From Pseudomonadota bacterium (GTDB taxonomy: Bacteria; Pseudomonadota; Gammaproteobacteria; PS1; Pseudothioglobaceae): a stretch of 32,048 bases of DNA. The notes below the pieces were generated by a model. The model saw nothing but the letters and a program-made list of their open reading frames with translations, had not been told where the DNA came from and did no database searches. Every line of letters begins with the position of its first letter. Position 1 is the stretch's first letter. Where the stretch lies: NCBI GenBank assembly GCA_022600805.1, contig JAHZJR010000131.1, positions 1-32,048 on the forward strand, given 5' to 3'. The position numbers and the translations under genes are program-made. This document shows positions 13,076 to 21,533 of the stretch, piece after piece.

Positions 13076-14225
13076 AAAGGTTCTATATAATCCACAAGGT
13101 GTTGATTCATTAGAAGAAAAGCTTATTGGTGGTAATCCATCTGGTCTACTCAACTTCAATAAATCAAGATATGAATGGGCAGGTAAATTATACAAGTCTA
13201 TGAGAGATTGCTTCTGGACTCCAGAATCAGTTAATACAACAAGAGAGAAACTAAACTACCTAAAGTTGTCAGATGATGAAAAGTTCTCATACGATAGAGT
13301 GTTTGCACAATTATCATTCCTAGATAGTTTGATTGCAGATAGTCTAGCAGATAACCTAAATGGATATATTACCAATAAGGTAGTAAATGCATGTATCATA
13401 GAACAATCAGCACAAGAGGTACTACACAGTAAAAGCTATGCTGTTTTACTTGCAGACACAGTAGAGAACTCAAATGAAGTATTTGAATTGTATAAAAGTG
13501 ATTTAACACTAAATGCAAAGAATTCAGAAGTTCATAAAATGTTTGCAGAACTAACAGATGGTGAAGTAACTAGAGAAAAGATATTCTATGCTTTAGTAGC
13601 TAACCAATTACTAGAGGGAATCTTCTTTCAAACAGGATTTGCTACAATCTACTATCTTGGAGACAGAATGGTAGGAAGTGCAGATATGGTAAAAGAGATT
13701 CACAAGGATGAACTACATCATCTTAAACTATTTGAGAATATCATTAAAGAGTTCATTAAAGAAAATGATGATTTAGCTTGGTTTATGATTAGAGCTAAAG
13801 TAAATGCAATGTTTGATAAAGCTTATGAATTAGAATCTAGTTGGATGCATTACATATTAGGACATGCGTTTTCGAAACAAATTACAGATTCAACAGTAGC
13901 TTATTTCATCAAGAAGAGACAACAAGCAATTGGAATGTATGATGAACATAACGATAAATATGGATTTGGTGAAAAGACAATTTTAGTTAATGCTTTAAAT
14001 CAAAGAGAAATGGCAAATGAAACAAGAACTAATTTCTTTGAAGGTAAAGTATCCAACTATTCAAAACAAGAATTGAACTTTGATGATGCAGATGATGAGG
14101 TAATTAATCCAGAAGTAGGAACTACATGGAGATTAAAACAACCATCTTATCAGGAAGCAATCAGAGAGAAATCAACTGTAATAGATGTAGAAGACAGAAG
14201 TGGAGACTGCATAGGCTGTCAGTAA
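13068..14225 (+). CDS. nrdB: Class I ribonucleotide reductase beta (radical-generating) subunit
   Basis: GTG start at 13068 within the end of the phosphoesterase gene. The ferritin-like metal ligands are in place: Asp in FLDSLIAD (about 84-91), then IEQSAQEVLHSKSY (about 110-123), which supplies E..E..H and a tyrosine four residues after the histidine (the radical site of class Ia/b), then EG near 190 and EIHKDELHHLKLF (about 210-222). The enzyme with its alpha subunit reduces ribonucleotides to dNTPs. No alpha subunit gene is in the window. The C-terminus GDCIGCQ has a CxxC, unusual for beta and reminiscent of the redox tail of alpha subunits. Confidence 0.9.
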   Translation: MDKKVLYNPQGVDSLEEKLIGGNPSGLLNFNKSRYEWAGKLYKSMRDCFWTPESVNTTREKLNYLKLSDDEKFSYDRVFAQLSFLDSLIADSLADNLNGYITNKVVNACIIEQSAQEVLHSKSYAVLLADTVENSNEVFELYKSDLTLNAKNSEVHKMFAELTDGEVTREKIFYALVANQLLEGIFFQTGFATIYYLGDRMVGSADMVKEIHKDELHHLKLFENIIKEFIKENDDLAWFMIRAKVNAMFDKAYELESSWMHYILGHAFSKQITDSTVAYFIKKRQQAIGMYDEHNDKYGFGEKTILVNALNQREMANETRTNFFEGKVSNYSKQELNFDDADDEVINPEVGTTWRLKQPSYQEAIREKSTVIDVEDRSGDCIGCQ

Positions 14226-14250
14226 ACTTAAATAAACCTTAGAATGCTTA

Positions 14251-14279
14251 TTGACACACAAGAACGAATGTGATACAAT
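14251..14279 (+). promoter_or_regulatory. Sigma70-type promoter upstream of the HNH endonuclease
   Basis: TTGACA, a 17-base spacer, then TACAAT: a near-consensus bacterial sigma70 promoter in the 75-base gap after nrdB. It sits inside an inverted repeat, CTTATTGACA (14247-14256) with TGTCAGTAAG (14279-14288, one G-U type pair). It would let host RNA polymerase express the HNH gene and perhaps thyX independently of the upstream operon. Confidence 0.7.
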
Positions 14280-14300
14280 GTCAGTAAGAAAAGGATTAAA

Positions 14301-14750
14301 ATGTATGAAAAATATGAAATAAAAGAAGACGGAACTATTTGGAATAAGAAACTGAATAGATGGGTAAAAATGAAAGTAGAATCTCAAGGATATGTCTCTT
14401 GTTGTTTAAATAATAAAAAAGTAAGAGTTCACAGAATTTTAGCAGAAGCTTTTATTCCAAACCCAGAAAATCTACCAACAGTCAATCATATAGACGGAGA
14501 TAGAACAAACAACAGTCTGTCTAACCTAGAGTGGGCTAGTTATTCAAAGAATAATGCACATGCACACAAGGTGATTCAAAATAGGAAAAGTGTAAGGAAA
14601 CTTTCATATGAAGATATAGAATATATAAAATCTTCAGGAAAGTCAGGAGTGGAGTTAGCTGAGGAATTCAATATGAGTCCACAGCACATGAACTCTATCA
14701 AAAGAGGAATGTATCAAGTTGAGTATAAGGAGGCTAGAATATGCCAATAA
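14301..14750 (+). CDS. HNH homing endonuclease (NUMOD4/HNH_3 type)
   Basis: 149 residues. The N-terminal MYEKYEIKEDGTIWNKKLNRWVK is a NUMOD4-like opening. The HNH nuclease core follows: VHRILAEAFIPNP (about 43-55), VNHIDGDRTNNSLSNLEW (about 61-78) and NNAHAHK. The C-terminal SYEDIEYIKSSGKSGVELAEEFNMSP is a helix-turn-helix for target recognition. Free-standing enzymes of this kind cut intronless alleles beside them and spread by gene conversion. It sits between nrdB and thyX with its own promoter, the signature of a late insertion. AAAAGG lies six bases before the start. Confidence 0.85.
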   Translation: MYEKYEIKEDGTIWNKKLNRWVKMKVESQGYVSCCLNNKKVRVHRILAEAFIPNPENLPTVNHIDGDRTNNSLSNLEWASYSKNNAHAHKVIQNRKSVRKLSYEDIEYIKSSGKSGVELAEEFNMSPQHMNSIKRGMYQVEYKEARICQ

Positions 14751-14875
14751 GCACTTGTATGGTAAAGATTGATGGTGAACACTACTTTGGGTATGCAGAG
14801 ACTCTTTTAGAGGCTTGTAGCATAGCTACTGCTTCGTCTACAGATACAGTATTTAAAATCATAGGAGTATGGTAA
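14741..14875 (+). CDS. Small hypothetical protein (44 aa)
   Basis: Too short for the ORF track. It has a perfect AAGGAGG seven bases before its ATG, overlapping the end of the HNH gene. The product contains GEHYFGYAETLLEACSIATASSTDTVFKI, an amphipathic compact segment. The stop overlaps the thyX start. The strong ribosome binding site and tight packing argue it is translated. Function unknown. Confidence 0.6.
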   Translation: MPISTCMVKIDGEHYFGYAETLLEACSIATASSTDTVFKIIGVW

Positions 14876-15453
14876 TGAAGGTAGTATTATTAAATTCTAC
14901 ACCATTAGAAGTAGCTGATTTAGCTATTGGTAAATGTTGGGATAAACAATGTGATACCGTAAATAAAGAGAGAATGAAAAGAGTTGGTATCAAGTTTAAA
15001 CATGCATCTACATTAGAGCATATTACATATAACTTTGATATTGATGGAATAAGTAGAGCATGCCTACAAGAGCTTGCAAGACACCGTATAAGCTCTTTCT
15101 CTGTAAAGTCAACTCGTTACACTCTAAAAGAGGTTAGAGAGCATGAAGGTTGCTTAGATGAGTTCTTAGTTAAAACAGGGAATCCTTATATAGAACAATT
15201 CAATTTGATTCAATTATTGGACTTACAAAAGGTATTGAGAAGTGGGATTTCTAATGACGAAGCAAAGTACATGATTCCAGAAGCATTCAAGACTTCTTTA
15301 GTATGGACTATAAACCTGAGAGCATTAAGAAATTTCTTGCAACTAAGACTAAGTAAGAGTGCATTATGGGAGATTAGAGACTTAGCAAATGAGATACTTA
15401 AAGTAATTCCAAATGAGCATATGTTTCTATTTGAGGATTTAATAGATGAGTAA
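14875..15453 (+). CDS. thyX: Flavin-dependent thymidylate synthase ThyX
   Basis: GGAG lies one base before the track ATG (14869) but seven bases before the ATG at 14875, so the latter is the start (192 residues). ARHRISSFSVKSTRY (about 67-81) is the ThyX signature RHRX7S, which binds FAD and dUMP. HASTLEHITYNF (about 42-53) and NLRALRNFLQLRLS near the C-terminus are the other conserved blocks. The enzyme methylates dUMP to dTMP using methylene-tetrahydrofolate and reduced flavin. With RNR it secures deoxynucleotides for this AT-rich genome. Confidence 0.95.
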   Translation: MKVVLLNSTPLEVADLAIGKCWDKQCDTVNKERMKRVGIKFKHASTLEHITYNFDIDGISRACLQELARHRISSFSVKSTRYTLKEVREHEGCLDEFLVKTGNPYIEQFNLIQLLDLQKVLRSGISNDEAKYMIPEAFKTSLVWTINLRALRNFLQLRLSKSALWEIRDLANEILKVIPNEHMFLFEDLIDE

Positions 15454-15559
15454 AAAAGCAACATACGAACAAAGAGAATGGTTTTTAGAACATTATGGAT
15501 GGTATGCACCAGACCATATTGTGATTGAATACTACAATAAAGATAACAACAGAAAGTAG
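15446..15559 (+). CDS. Small hypothetical protein (37 aa)
   Basis: ATG overlaps the thyX end; GAGG sits nine bases upstream. The product (MSKKATYEQREWFLEHYGWY and a short charged tail) is rich in aromatic residues and hydrophilic. It is the last gene before the terminator, whose stem begins inside its final codons. Possible micropeptide; no family recognised. Confidence 0.5.
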   Translation: MSKKATYEQREWFLEHYGWYAPDHIVIEYYNKDNNRK

Positions 15560-15582
15560 GTTTAGTTGCCTACTTCTTTTTT
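15554..15582 (+). terminator. Rho-independent terminator closing the replication operon
   Basis: AAGTAGG-TTTAGTTG-CCTACTT forms a 7-bp stem with an 8-base loop, followed by C and six T. It separates the replication/nucleotide genes from the packaging and virion genes, the place where a terminator is expected. Confidence 0.75.
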
Positions 15583-15638
15583 GACAGCACATATTATTAA
15601 ATTATATCTTGGTGAGATTCCTTGACATATGTGTTGTC
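15581..15638 (+). promoter_or_regulatory. Leader of the packaging operon: possible promoter and 12-bp stem
   Basis: TTGACA (15581-15586) with a TTATAT/TATATC box 15-16 bases downstream could be a host-type promoter. The same bases start a long inverted repeat: GACAGCACATAT (15583-15594) pairs with ATATGTGTTGTC (15627-15638) over 12 positions with one G-U type pair. A small CCTG-AAAGAAA-CAGG hairpin follows (15638-15652). Promoter and RNA-structure readings are both possible. Confidence 0.4.
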
Positions 15639-15681
15639 CTGAAAGAAACAGGTTAAAACAATTAATATAAAGGAGAGCATA

Positions 15682-16224
15682 TTGGAAAATTTGCCAGAAG
15701 TAAGTAATGAAGAGTTGTTAGACGATAATCTAAAACGAATCCAAAGTCATTTTAGAATAGATGATGTAATGTTCAACAAAGGAGTACGATATGTCTCCAA
15801 AGTCTTAGATGGTGAAAGTAGAACTAACTCTATTATGTTTGCTTTTGATATTTCAAAGGATAGAGCAAGAAGTAAAGCTAGTGACTTTCATAGGAGGAAA
15901 TGGGTACAGGAAGTTCTTAGGTACTTGTCTCCAGATGAAGGAACCTTATATATAGGTGAAGTTGATACTGTTATAAAAACAGCAATGGAAATGATTAGAG
16001 ACCCTAGAAGAGATGATAGAGTTAAAATTGAAGCCATTAAAGCAGTACAACCTTTTATTAAACAAATGGTTCAACGTGAAGAGACTAATATTAAGATTAC
16101 AGCAGAGGCTAATCCAGCAGAAGCAGTGATGACACAGATGGTGGATGCAGTGAAGCAACTAACAGCAAATGGAAAGATGATTAATCAGAAGGGTGAAATC
16201 ATTGATGTAGAAACGGTTCAGTAA
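15682..16224 (+). CDS. Terminase small subunit
   Basis: TTG start with AGGAG six bases upstream; 180 residues. The central GESRTNSIMFAFDISKDRARSKASDFHRRKWVQEVLRYLSP is a helix-turn-helix-like DNA-recognition region typical of small terminases (compare L.G....A...AG.s...A...A....k..v in other families). The C-terminal part is helical, with QMVDAVKQLTANGKMINQKGE. It overlaps the large terminase start by one base. It should bind packaging-site DNA and load the motor. Identified by pattern and position. Confidence 0.7.
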   Translation: MENLPEVSNEELLDDNLKRIQSHFRIDDVMFNKGVRYVSKVLDGESRTNSIMFAFDISKDRARSKASDFHRRKWVQEVLRYLSPDEGTLYIGEVDTVIKTAMEMIRDPRRDDRVKIEAIKAVQPFIKQMVQREETNIKITAEANPAEAVMTQMVDAVKQLTANGKMINQKGEIIDVETVQ

Positions 16225-17762
16225 TGGATTTAGAAAACAGTAGAGTATACACACCTGATTACACTGTTCCTTACAAACCAAAAAAAGAGTCACTAGACTT
16301 TTTATCTTGGTGTAACTTAAACCTTGTAGAAGAAGACAATAAGACACCTAGAATGCATTATGAGATGTTAGATATAGTATTAAGTGAAGAAAAGAGAGTT
16401 CAAGCTATCGTCCATAGGGGTGGAGCTAAAACTACATTACTGAATACTAAAATGGCATTATATGTAGCAAGTCTAGGGTATATGCCTAACTTTAAAAACA
16501 AAGATGGTGAAGAACAGCAGATTAAGAACATGATGATTTTCTCTGGTAGTGAGGAACAAGCAATTGGTCTACTTGAAGAGATTGTGTTTATGTGGGAAAA
16601 CAGTGAGGTATTGCAACAAACTTTAACACTTGAAAAAGCAACTAAGAAGAATGCTAGATTCAAGAATGAAAAAGGTGATGTAATATATATGCAAGTGAAA
16701 GGTTCTGGACAATCTTTACGTGGTACTAAGAGAGCAGGTAAACGTCCTCAGTTAATGATGTTTGATGATATCCTTCCTGATGATGCTTTATTCTCTAAAA
16801 CAGAAAGGATGAAAGTAACTAAATGGTTTACTTCATCTGTTCAACCAGCAGTAGATGTTAACTTTAACAAGATGATTGTAGTAGGTACTCCATTTGCAGA
16901 AGATGATATTCTTATGAAGATGAAAAAAGGTAAAGCTTACATGACTATCTTTTGTCCAGTTGCACATAAGTTTCCAGTAGCTAAAGAGGATATTGTATCT
17001 TCTTGGGCTGATAGATTCACACAAGATGAAATCTGGAATTTATATGAAGGTGCAAAGGAACTTAACGAAGAAGCATCATTTTACAGAGAGTACATGCTTC
17101 AGGTAACTTCTGAAGAGACAAGAACCTTTAAAGACAAATGGTTAAAATATTATAATTACTCAGATTTAAAACCTAGACTATCAGAACTAAATTTCTTTAC
17201 ATCATTAGATATTGCTGTTTCTACTAAGACAAGTGGAGATTACAGAGTAATTATGACTATTGGTGTAGATAAAGATAAGAACTGGTTCTTAGTTAGAATT
17301 GATGTAGGACATTACAATCCTAGTGAAATTATTGATATTCTATTTAGTCATGTAAAGCAATATAGACCATTAGAAACAAGAGCTGAGAAAGCTTCACTAC
17401 AACAAGTATTAGACCATTTCATTCAGTTGCAAATGCATAAGACTGGAACATACTTTAACTATGATGGATTGGTAAACAATTCAATGCAAGGTAAAGAATT
17501 TAGAATTACTGCATTGCAACCAATGTTTAAAACAGGAAAGATATGGTTTCCATCTGATAAAGACCAAACATCATTAGCAGAACTGGATTATGAATATAAA
17601 GGCTACACCAAAGAAGGACCAACAACTCCACATGATGATGCACTGGATTGTCTAGCTAACTTCCTAGACCCAGACTTCATTGTCTATCCTACGGATGATA
17701 GAGGAACAGAAGTCGGAGGAGATGAGTTTGAATTTGGTGAAGAAGATGATTATACTTACTAA
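16224..17762 (+). CDS. Terminase large subunit (ATPase-nuclease)
   Basis: 512 residues. The Walker A variant HRGGAKTT is at about 64-71. Walker B is QLMMFDDI (about 176-183), with Asp in place of the more usual catalytic Glu. A C-terminal RNase H-like nuclease follows, with SLDIAVSTKTSGDYR (about 327-341) and the last acidic motif PHDDALDC (about 469-476). It powers DNA translocation into the prohead and cuts the concatemer. The motif set resembles N4/T7-like large terminases. It is coupled to the small subunit gene by TAATG. Confidence 0.92.
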   Translation: MDLENSRVYTPDYTVPYKPKKESLDFLSWCNLNLVEEDNKTPRMHYEMLDIVLSEEKRVQAIVHRGGAKTTLLNTKMALYVASLGYMPNFKNKDGEEQQIKNMMIFSGSEEQAIGLLEEIVFMWENSEVLQQTLTLEKATKKNARFKNEKGDVIYMQVKGSGQSLRGTKRAGKRPQLMMFDDILPDDALFSKTERMKVTKWFTSSVQPAVDVNFNKMIVVGTPFAEDDILMKMKKGKAYMTIFCPVAHKFPVAKEDIVSSWADRFTQDEIWNLYEGAKELNEEASFYREYMLQVTSEETRTFKDKWLKYYNYSDLKPRLSELNFFTSLDIAVSTKTSGDYRVIMTIGVDKDKNWFLVRIDVGHYNPSEIIDILFSHVKQYRPLETRAEKASLQQVLDHFIQLQMHKTGTYFNYDGLVNNSMQGKEFRITALQPMFKTGKIWFPSDKDQTSLAELDYEYKGYTKEGPTTPHDDALDCLANFLDPDFIVYPTDDRGTEVGGDEFEFGEEDDYTY

Positions 17763-17770
17763 GGAGCAAT

Positions 17771-18190
17771 ATGACTCTAAATGAATTTAGAACAGTCTTA
17801 CTAGCTAAAAGTGTAAACAGAACACAGCTACCAGATGATACAGAATTAAAAGAACGTATCTTTACTGGACTAAAACTAATTGCAAAAGAAACAATACCGT
17901 TGAAGCTATTGATTACCACTGCACAAGGTTATAGTGTCTTAAGAAGACTAGACGATGAACTGTTTGTAAAGATGCCAGTAAGACCAGCAGAAGAGGATTC
18001 AGAACTAGATACTGACGAGTCATTAATAGATGCATTAGCGTACTATGTAATGGCAGGGCTTGAAAGAGCTAAAGCACCAGTTCATATGGGAATGTATCAC
18101 TCAGAGATTGACTTTAACAATGATAGGTTAATCGAAACATTTTTATCAGACACAACTAATGAATCTGATAAATTTCAACCATATGTATAA
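17771..18190 (+). CDS. Structural-region hypothetical protein (139 aa), possible head-tail or tail component
   Basis: AAGGAG six bases before the ATG. Helical, with an N-terminal EFRTVLLAKSVNRTQL segment and a late DESLIDALAYYVMAGLERAKAP helix, followed by a disordered acidic tail. The length, layout and place directly after the terminase resemble small connector or completion proteins, but no diagnostic motif is visible. Confidence 0.5.
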   Translation: MTLNEFRTVLLAKSVNRTQLPDDTELKERIFTGLKLIAKETIPLKLLITTAQGYSVLRRLDDELFVKMPVRPAEEDSELDTDESLIDALAYYVMAGLERAKAPVHMGMYHSEIDFNNDRLIETFLSDTTNESDKFQPYV

Positions 18191-18199
18191 AGGAATAGA

Positions 18200-18742
18200 A
18201 TGGAAGAATTGTTAACATTTTACCAATCATGTACATATGATAAACCTAACAATATAGGTGCAACAGGGGTAGAATTACAGGATACTTTTCAGGAAGATAC
18301 TCCTTATTCTATTGTTAAAATTATTACTGGTGATTGTATTCAATGGGATGAAGACTTTGTTTTAGAATGTCTAACAGCAATGTCGACAGACTCACTGTTA
18401 GGAATGTCAGATAATGAACTTAACATTTGGTATGAATTTGTAGCTTATGAAGATGCAAGAACACACTCAGCTAATACTGATTCAGGAGTAGTAAATCCAG
18501 TAGGATGTACAATTCCAGATGAAAATGGTAATAGTTATACAGTACAAGCAGATGGTACAATAACCACTGTTTTATGTGATGACCCAGTAAACAAAGTTGC
18601 AAAAGAAAACATTTCAAAATCTTTAGATGGAGTGTTTATGGCAATCTACAATTGTGAAGAATATAACAATTGTGGTATTAAAGAAGGAGACTTGGTAGAT
18701 ATTTCACCATGTCCAGAACCACTATTTTTAGTGGATAATTAA
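18200..18742 (+). CDS. Hypothetical virion-region protein (180 aa)
   Basis: AAAGGAA precedes the ATG. The protein is acidic, with several cysteines (CTYD, GDCIQWDED, CTIPDENGN, NCEEYNNCG, SPCPEP). It contains a repeat-like DENGNSYTVQADGTITTVLCDD stretch suggesting a small beta hairpin as in fibre-attached proteins. It precedes the fibre gene by twelve bases. Function unknown; possibly part of the tail or appendage. Confidence 0.5.
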   Translation: MEELLTFYQSCTYDKPNNIGATGVELQDTFQEDTPYSIVKIITGDCIQWDEDFVLECLTAMSTDSLLGMSDNELNIWYEFVAYEDARTHSANTDSGVVNPVGCTIPDENGNSYTVQADGTITTVLCDDPVNKVAKENISKSLDGVFMAIYNCEEYNNCGIKEGDLVDISPCPEPLFLVDN

Positions 18743-18754
18743 GAAAGGAGATTT

Positions 18755-20638
18755 ATGGCAACAGTACCAGAATTTATTAGTTTGTTAAGAGATATTAGAG
18801 ATAGAATTTATCCATCTGTAAATCAATCAGAGCAAGTAGTAGCTGATGCAGAAGCAAACGTAATAGCTATTGAAGATAATGTAGAATTAATTCAAGCAGA
18901 TGTTACAGAGAAGAATCAAGAGATTAAAAATATCTCAGTCGTAAACCCAGTAACCACTGTTCCAAACTTACCAAACGGTAATGCAGGTTCAGCAGATGTT
19001 ATATACAGTGGAGTAAATAATCAATTTACTTTTAGTGTACCAGTAGGTCCTAAGGGTGATTCACAGAGAATTGACTTTACAGTAGATACACCACCAGATT
19101 TATTAAATCTAACAGCAAATACAGGAGACATTGCATTTGTTAATTCAAATTCATCTCAGTATGTAAAGTTAGATACAGGTAATAATACTGATGTAGCTAC
19201 AGACTGGTCAACACCAATTGTTGTTACACCTACAACTGAATTCATTGCTTTAACAGATACACCATCAGGATATACTGGGCAGGCTAAAAAGATTCCAGTT
19301 GTCTCAGATGCAGAAGGAAGTCTAATCTTTAAGACATCAGCAGAGATTGGTGTAGTAGGATATAATTATGTAGACAATCCATTATTCGAGAATCCTTTAT
19401 CGGAACAGAAGGTTATTACGAATGTATCATTCGGTTCAGAAAATAGAGGATACGGAACATTCACACAGCATGTAGGAACACCTACACTTCAATCAGATAG
19501 TGTGAGAATTTCAAATGGTGTAACAATTACTAACCCTAATGCAAGCGTATCTAAAGAGTCAATGATTGCTTTAGACTTTCAGTTAGAATCTGGATTTGCA
19601 ACTAACTCAACATTGTTAACAACAGGGAATATTACTATTAGGATTTCAGGAACAGGTGGATTATCGGTTGATGATGGAACTACTGCAACAGAAATGCCTT
19701 CATTCACACCTGTTACCACTTCTAGATACAACATTATAGTAACTGAAGAAGATTTCATTGTGATTGATTCGACATTAGGAACAATGACATCTACAGCTTC
19801 AGGATTAGCTATTCAGGAACAAACTAATGGAGTAGTAACTCTAGGTGGTTCAGGAATGGTATGTAAATACTACGGAGTATCTGTATCGGATAGACAAGGG
19901 TATTTAAGAGTTGAAAATGGGGAAGAAGAAATTGCTGAAGGTTGGTCTAAAGTACAAGCTGGAGCAGACTTAACTACTTTTCCAAATATTTCAGGTTCAA
20001 GAAAAGGTATGTACTTCATAGCTGGTGGATTACAAACAGAATCAAAAGTAAGGATGAAAGTTGGAGATGGAGCTGGATTCTCAGGAAGAGAAGTCACATT
20101 CTCGTTTAATGCAAATTCTCTAGGAGTTGGTTCTAATGCTGTTACTGCAACATTTGTAACAGATAGAGGTTCAGAAATTACTACTAATAGATTGATTTCT
20201 CAATCATTAGGAACACTAATCCTTGAAGATAAAGTAGATAAAGAATACAGTTTAACTTTTACAGTAAATGCATTCCCACAAGATACTTTCATTGATAGAG
20301 ATGGTAGAGACTATATTGAATTCACCTTACCATCAAGTGCAAACTTTTCAATTGAAGTAAGTGAACCTAAATTAGAATTAGGTCAAGTAGGAACTACTTT
20401 TACACCTCAAGGTGGAAGCGGTTCAGGTGAAGGAACTCCATCTATCGGAAAAGAATCTGGTAGAATGCTAGGTCTAAGAGATGACTCTGTAGAATGGACT
20501 CCTTTCAATACAACACCAAATACAATTAAAGAAGACTACACTATCCCTACTAATAGTAGTGCAAGTATTGTAAGTCCTACAATTGAAGATGGTGTTAATG
20601 TAACAATTCCAGAAGGTTCTAAGTTGGTGATTTTATAA
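18755..20638 (+). CDS. Tail fibre / appendage protein (627 aa)
   Basis: AAGGAG five bases upstream. The N-terminus is helical with coiled-coil potential (VVADAEANVIAIEDNVELIQADV), then VPVGPKGDS near residue 98 (a minimal collagen-like turn, common in fibres). Long beta-rich, Gly/Ser/Thr-rich segments follow. The C-terminal YTIPTNSSASIVSPTIEDGVNVTIPEGSKLVIL-type tail is a form I know from marine and N4-like fibre proteins. It probably mediates host attachment. Immediately followed by three further fibre-type genes, coupled through TAATG. Confidence 0.7.
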   Translation: MATVPEFISLLRDIRDRIYPSVNQSEQVVADAEANVIAIEDNVELIQADVTEKNQEIKNISVVNPVTTVPNLPNGNAGSADVIYSGVNNQFTFSVPVGPKGDSQRIDFTVDTPPDLLNLTANTGDIAFVNSNSSQYVKLDTGNNTDVATDWSTPIVVTPTTEFIALTDTPSGYTGQAKKIPVVSDAEGSLIFKTSAEIGVVGYNYVDNPLFENPLSEQKVITNVSFGSENRGYGTFTQHVGTPTLQSDSVRISNGVTITNPNASVSKESMIALDFQLESGFATNSTLLTTGNITIRISGTGGLSVDDGTTATEMPSFTPVTTSRYNIIVTEEDFIVIDSTLGTMTSTASGLAIQEQTNGVVTLGGSGMVCKYYGVSVSDRQGYLRVENGEEEIAEGWSKVQAGADLTTFPNISGSRKGMYFIAGGLQTESKVRMKVGDGAGFSGREVTFSFNANSLGVGSNAVTATFVTDRGSEITTNRLISQSLGTLILEDKVDKEYSLTFTVNAFPQDTFIDRDGRDYIEFTLPSSANFSIEVSEPKLELGQVGTTFTPQGGSGSGEGTPSIGKESGRMLGLRDDSVEWTPFNTTPNTIKEDYTIPTNSSASIVSPTIEDGVNVTIPEGSKLVIL

Positions 20639-21051
20639 TGGCAAATAATTTACAATTTGTAGGTGGAAAACTTACAGCAAACGGAAAAGAGGTTGCATTA
20701 ACAGAAAGTATACCGGCATCTCCTACTTATGGTTGGGTATCGAAATGGACAGGTGCAGACAATAGTCTTGACGTGAGTGATTGGGGAGCTGGGAAGTACC
20801 AGTTCGTAAGTGGAAATGGTGATGCTGTTTTCATGGAAATAGATGGAAATGGAAAAATGGTAACAGCACAAACTCTGTACGAGAATACATCAACATCAGC
20901 CGATTACTTTTATGCAAAAGCATCAGTAGGTGGACCATTCACTGTATATACACAAAAAATGACATTTAATTTAGGTTCTGGAACAATTGTGTTCAATGTA
21001 GTAGATAGTGCATCGAAAACGGTAGAAATATTAAAATGGGAGGAAATTTAA
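20638..21051 (+). CDS. Small fibre-associated beta protein (137 aa)
   Basis: TAATG overlap with the fibre gene. The protein starts NNLQFVGGKLTANGKEVALTES, a short peptide form seen at the N-termini of fibre tips and chaperone-like decorations. The remainder is beta-rich (FNLGSGTIVFNVVDSASKTVEI). It is likely a virion surface or receptor-binding component. No enzymatic motifs. Its stop overlaps the next start. Confidence 0.55.
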   Translation: MANNLQFVGGKLTANGKEVALTESIPASPTYGWVSKWTGADNSLDVSDWGAGKYQFVSGNGDAVFMEIDGNGKMVTAQTLYENTSTSADYFYAKASVGGPFTVYTQKMTFNLGSGTIVFNVVDSASKTVEILKWEEI

Positions 21052-21533
21052 TGGGTTTAGTAATTAAATCACAAGCAGGTGGTTCGATAGAGCTTAAAGC
21101 AGACTCCAGTTTGAACTCAGATACAGAAATGATTGTAGGAGCTGAAGGAGGTTTAGTTAAAGCAGTAGGAACTGAGCAAGAAGTAAGAGATGGACTAGCA
21201 ATGATGCATAGTGGTGGAACACTTCTAAATTCTTACACAATGTGGATAGATGGAAGAATGGAAACACAAACAGCAGTTACGCAAACTATTGCAGTAAATA
21301 ATGCAAGTGGTAGCATATTCCTTGGTATTTTTCCAAGTATTACATTCCCTAAGACATTTTCAGGTGGAATCTATAGTACAATGCTTCAGCCTAGTTCTGG
21401 AGCAGGAGTATGGGTGTTTAGACAAATTGATTCATCAAGTGTAGAGACAGGTCACATAGGAATATTTTCTGAAATGAGCTATACATCAATTGATATTAAA
21501 ATGACAGTACATGCAATAGGGAGATGGAAATAA
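21051..21533 (+). CDS. Fibre-tip protein with gp53-like C-terminal beta domain
   Basis: The track start at 21036 contains the ribosome binding site GGGAGGAAAT, so the ATG at 21051 is correct (160 residues). The C-terminal half has the pattern of the putative tail-fibre gp53-like C-terminal domain: IFPSITFPKTFSGG, then a beta stretch, then the final MTVHAIGRW, comparable to the ...AIGY ending of that family. Such domains form trimeric receptor-binding heads. TAATG overlap with the next gene. Confidence 0.6.
   Translation: MGLVIKSQAGGSIELKADSSLNSDTEMIVGAEGGLVKAVGTEQEVRDGLAMMHSGGTLLNSYTMWIDGRMETQTAVTQTIAVNNASGSIFLGIFPSITFPKTFSGGIYSTMLQPSSGAGVWVFRQIDSSSVETGHIGIFSEMSYTSIDIKMTVHAIGRWK

Noticed and set aside
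3031-15660. Shared string TTAAAACAAT in two gaps (3034-3043 and near 15653-15662) as a phage polymerase promoter
   Set aside because: Only two copies of an AT-rich decamer with no shared flanking sequence; likely chance.
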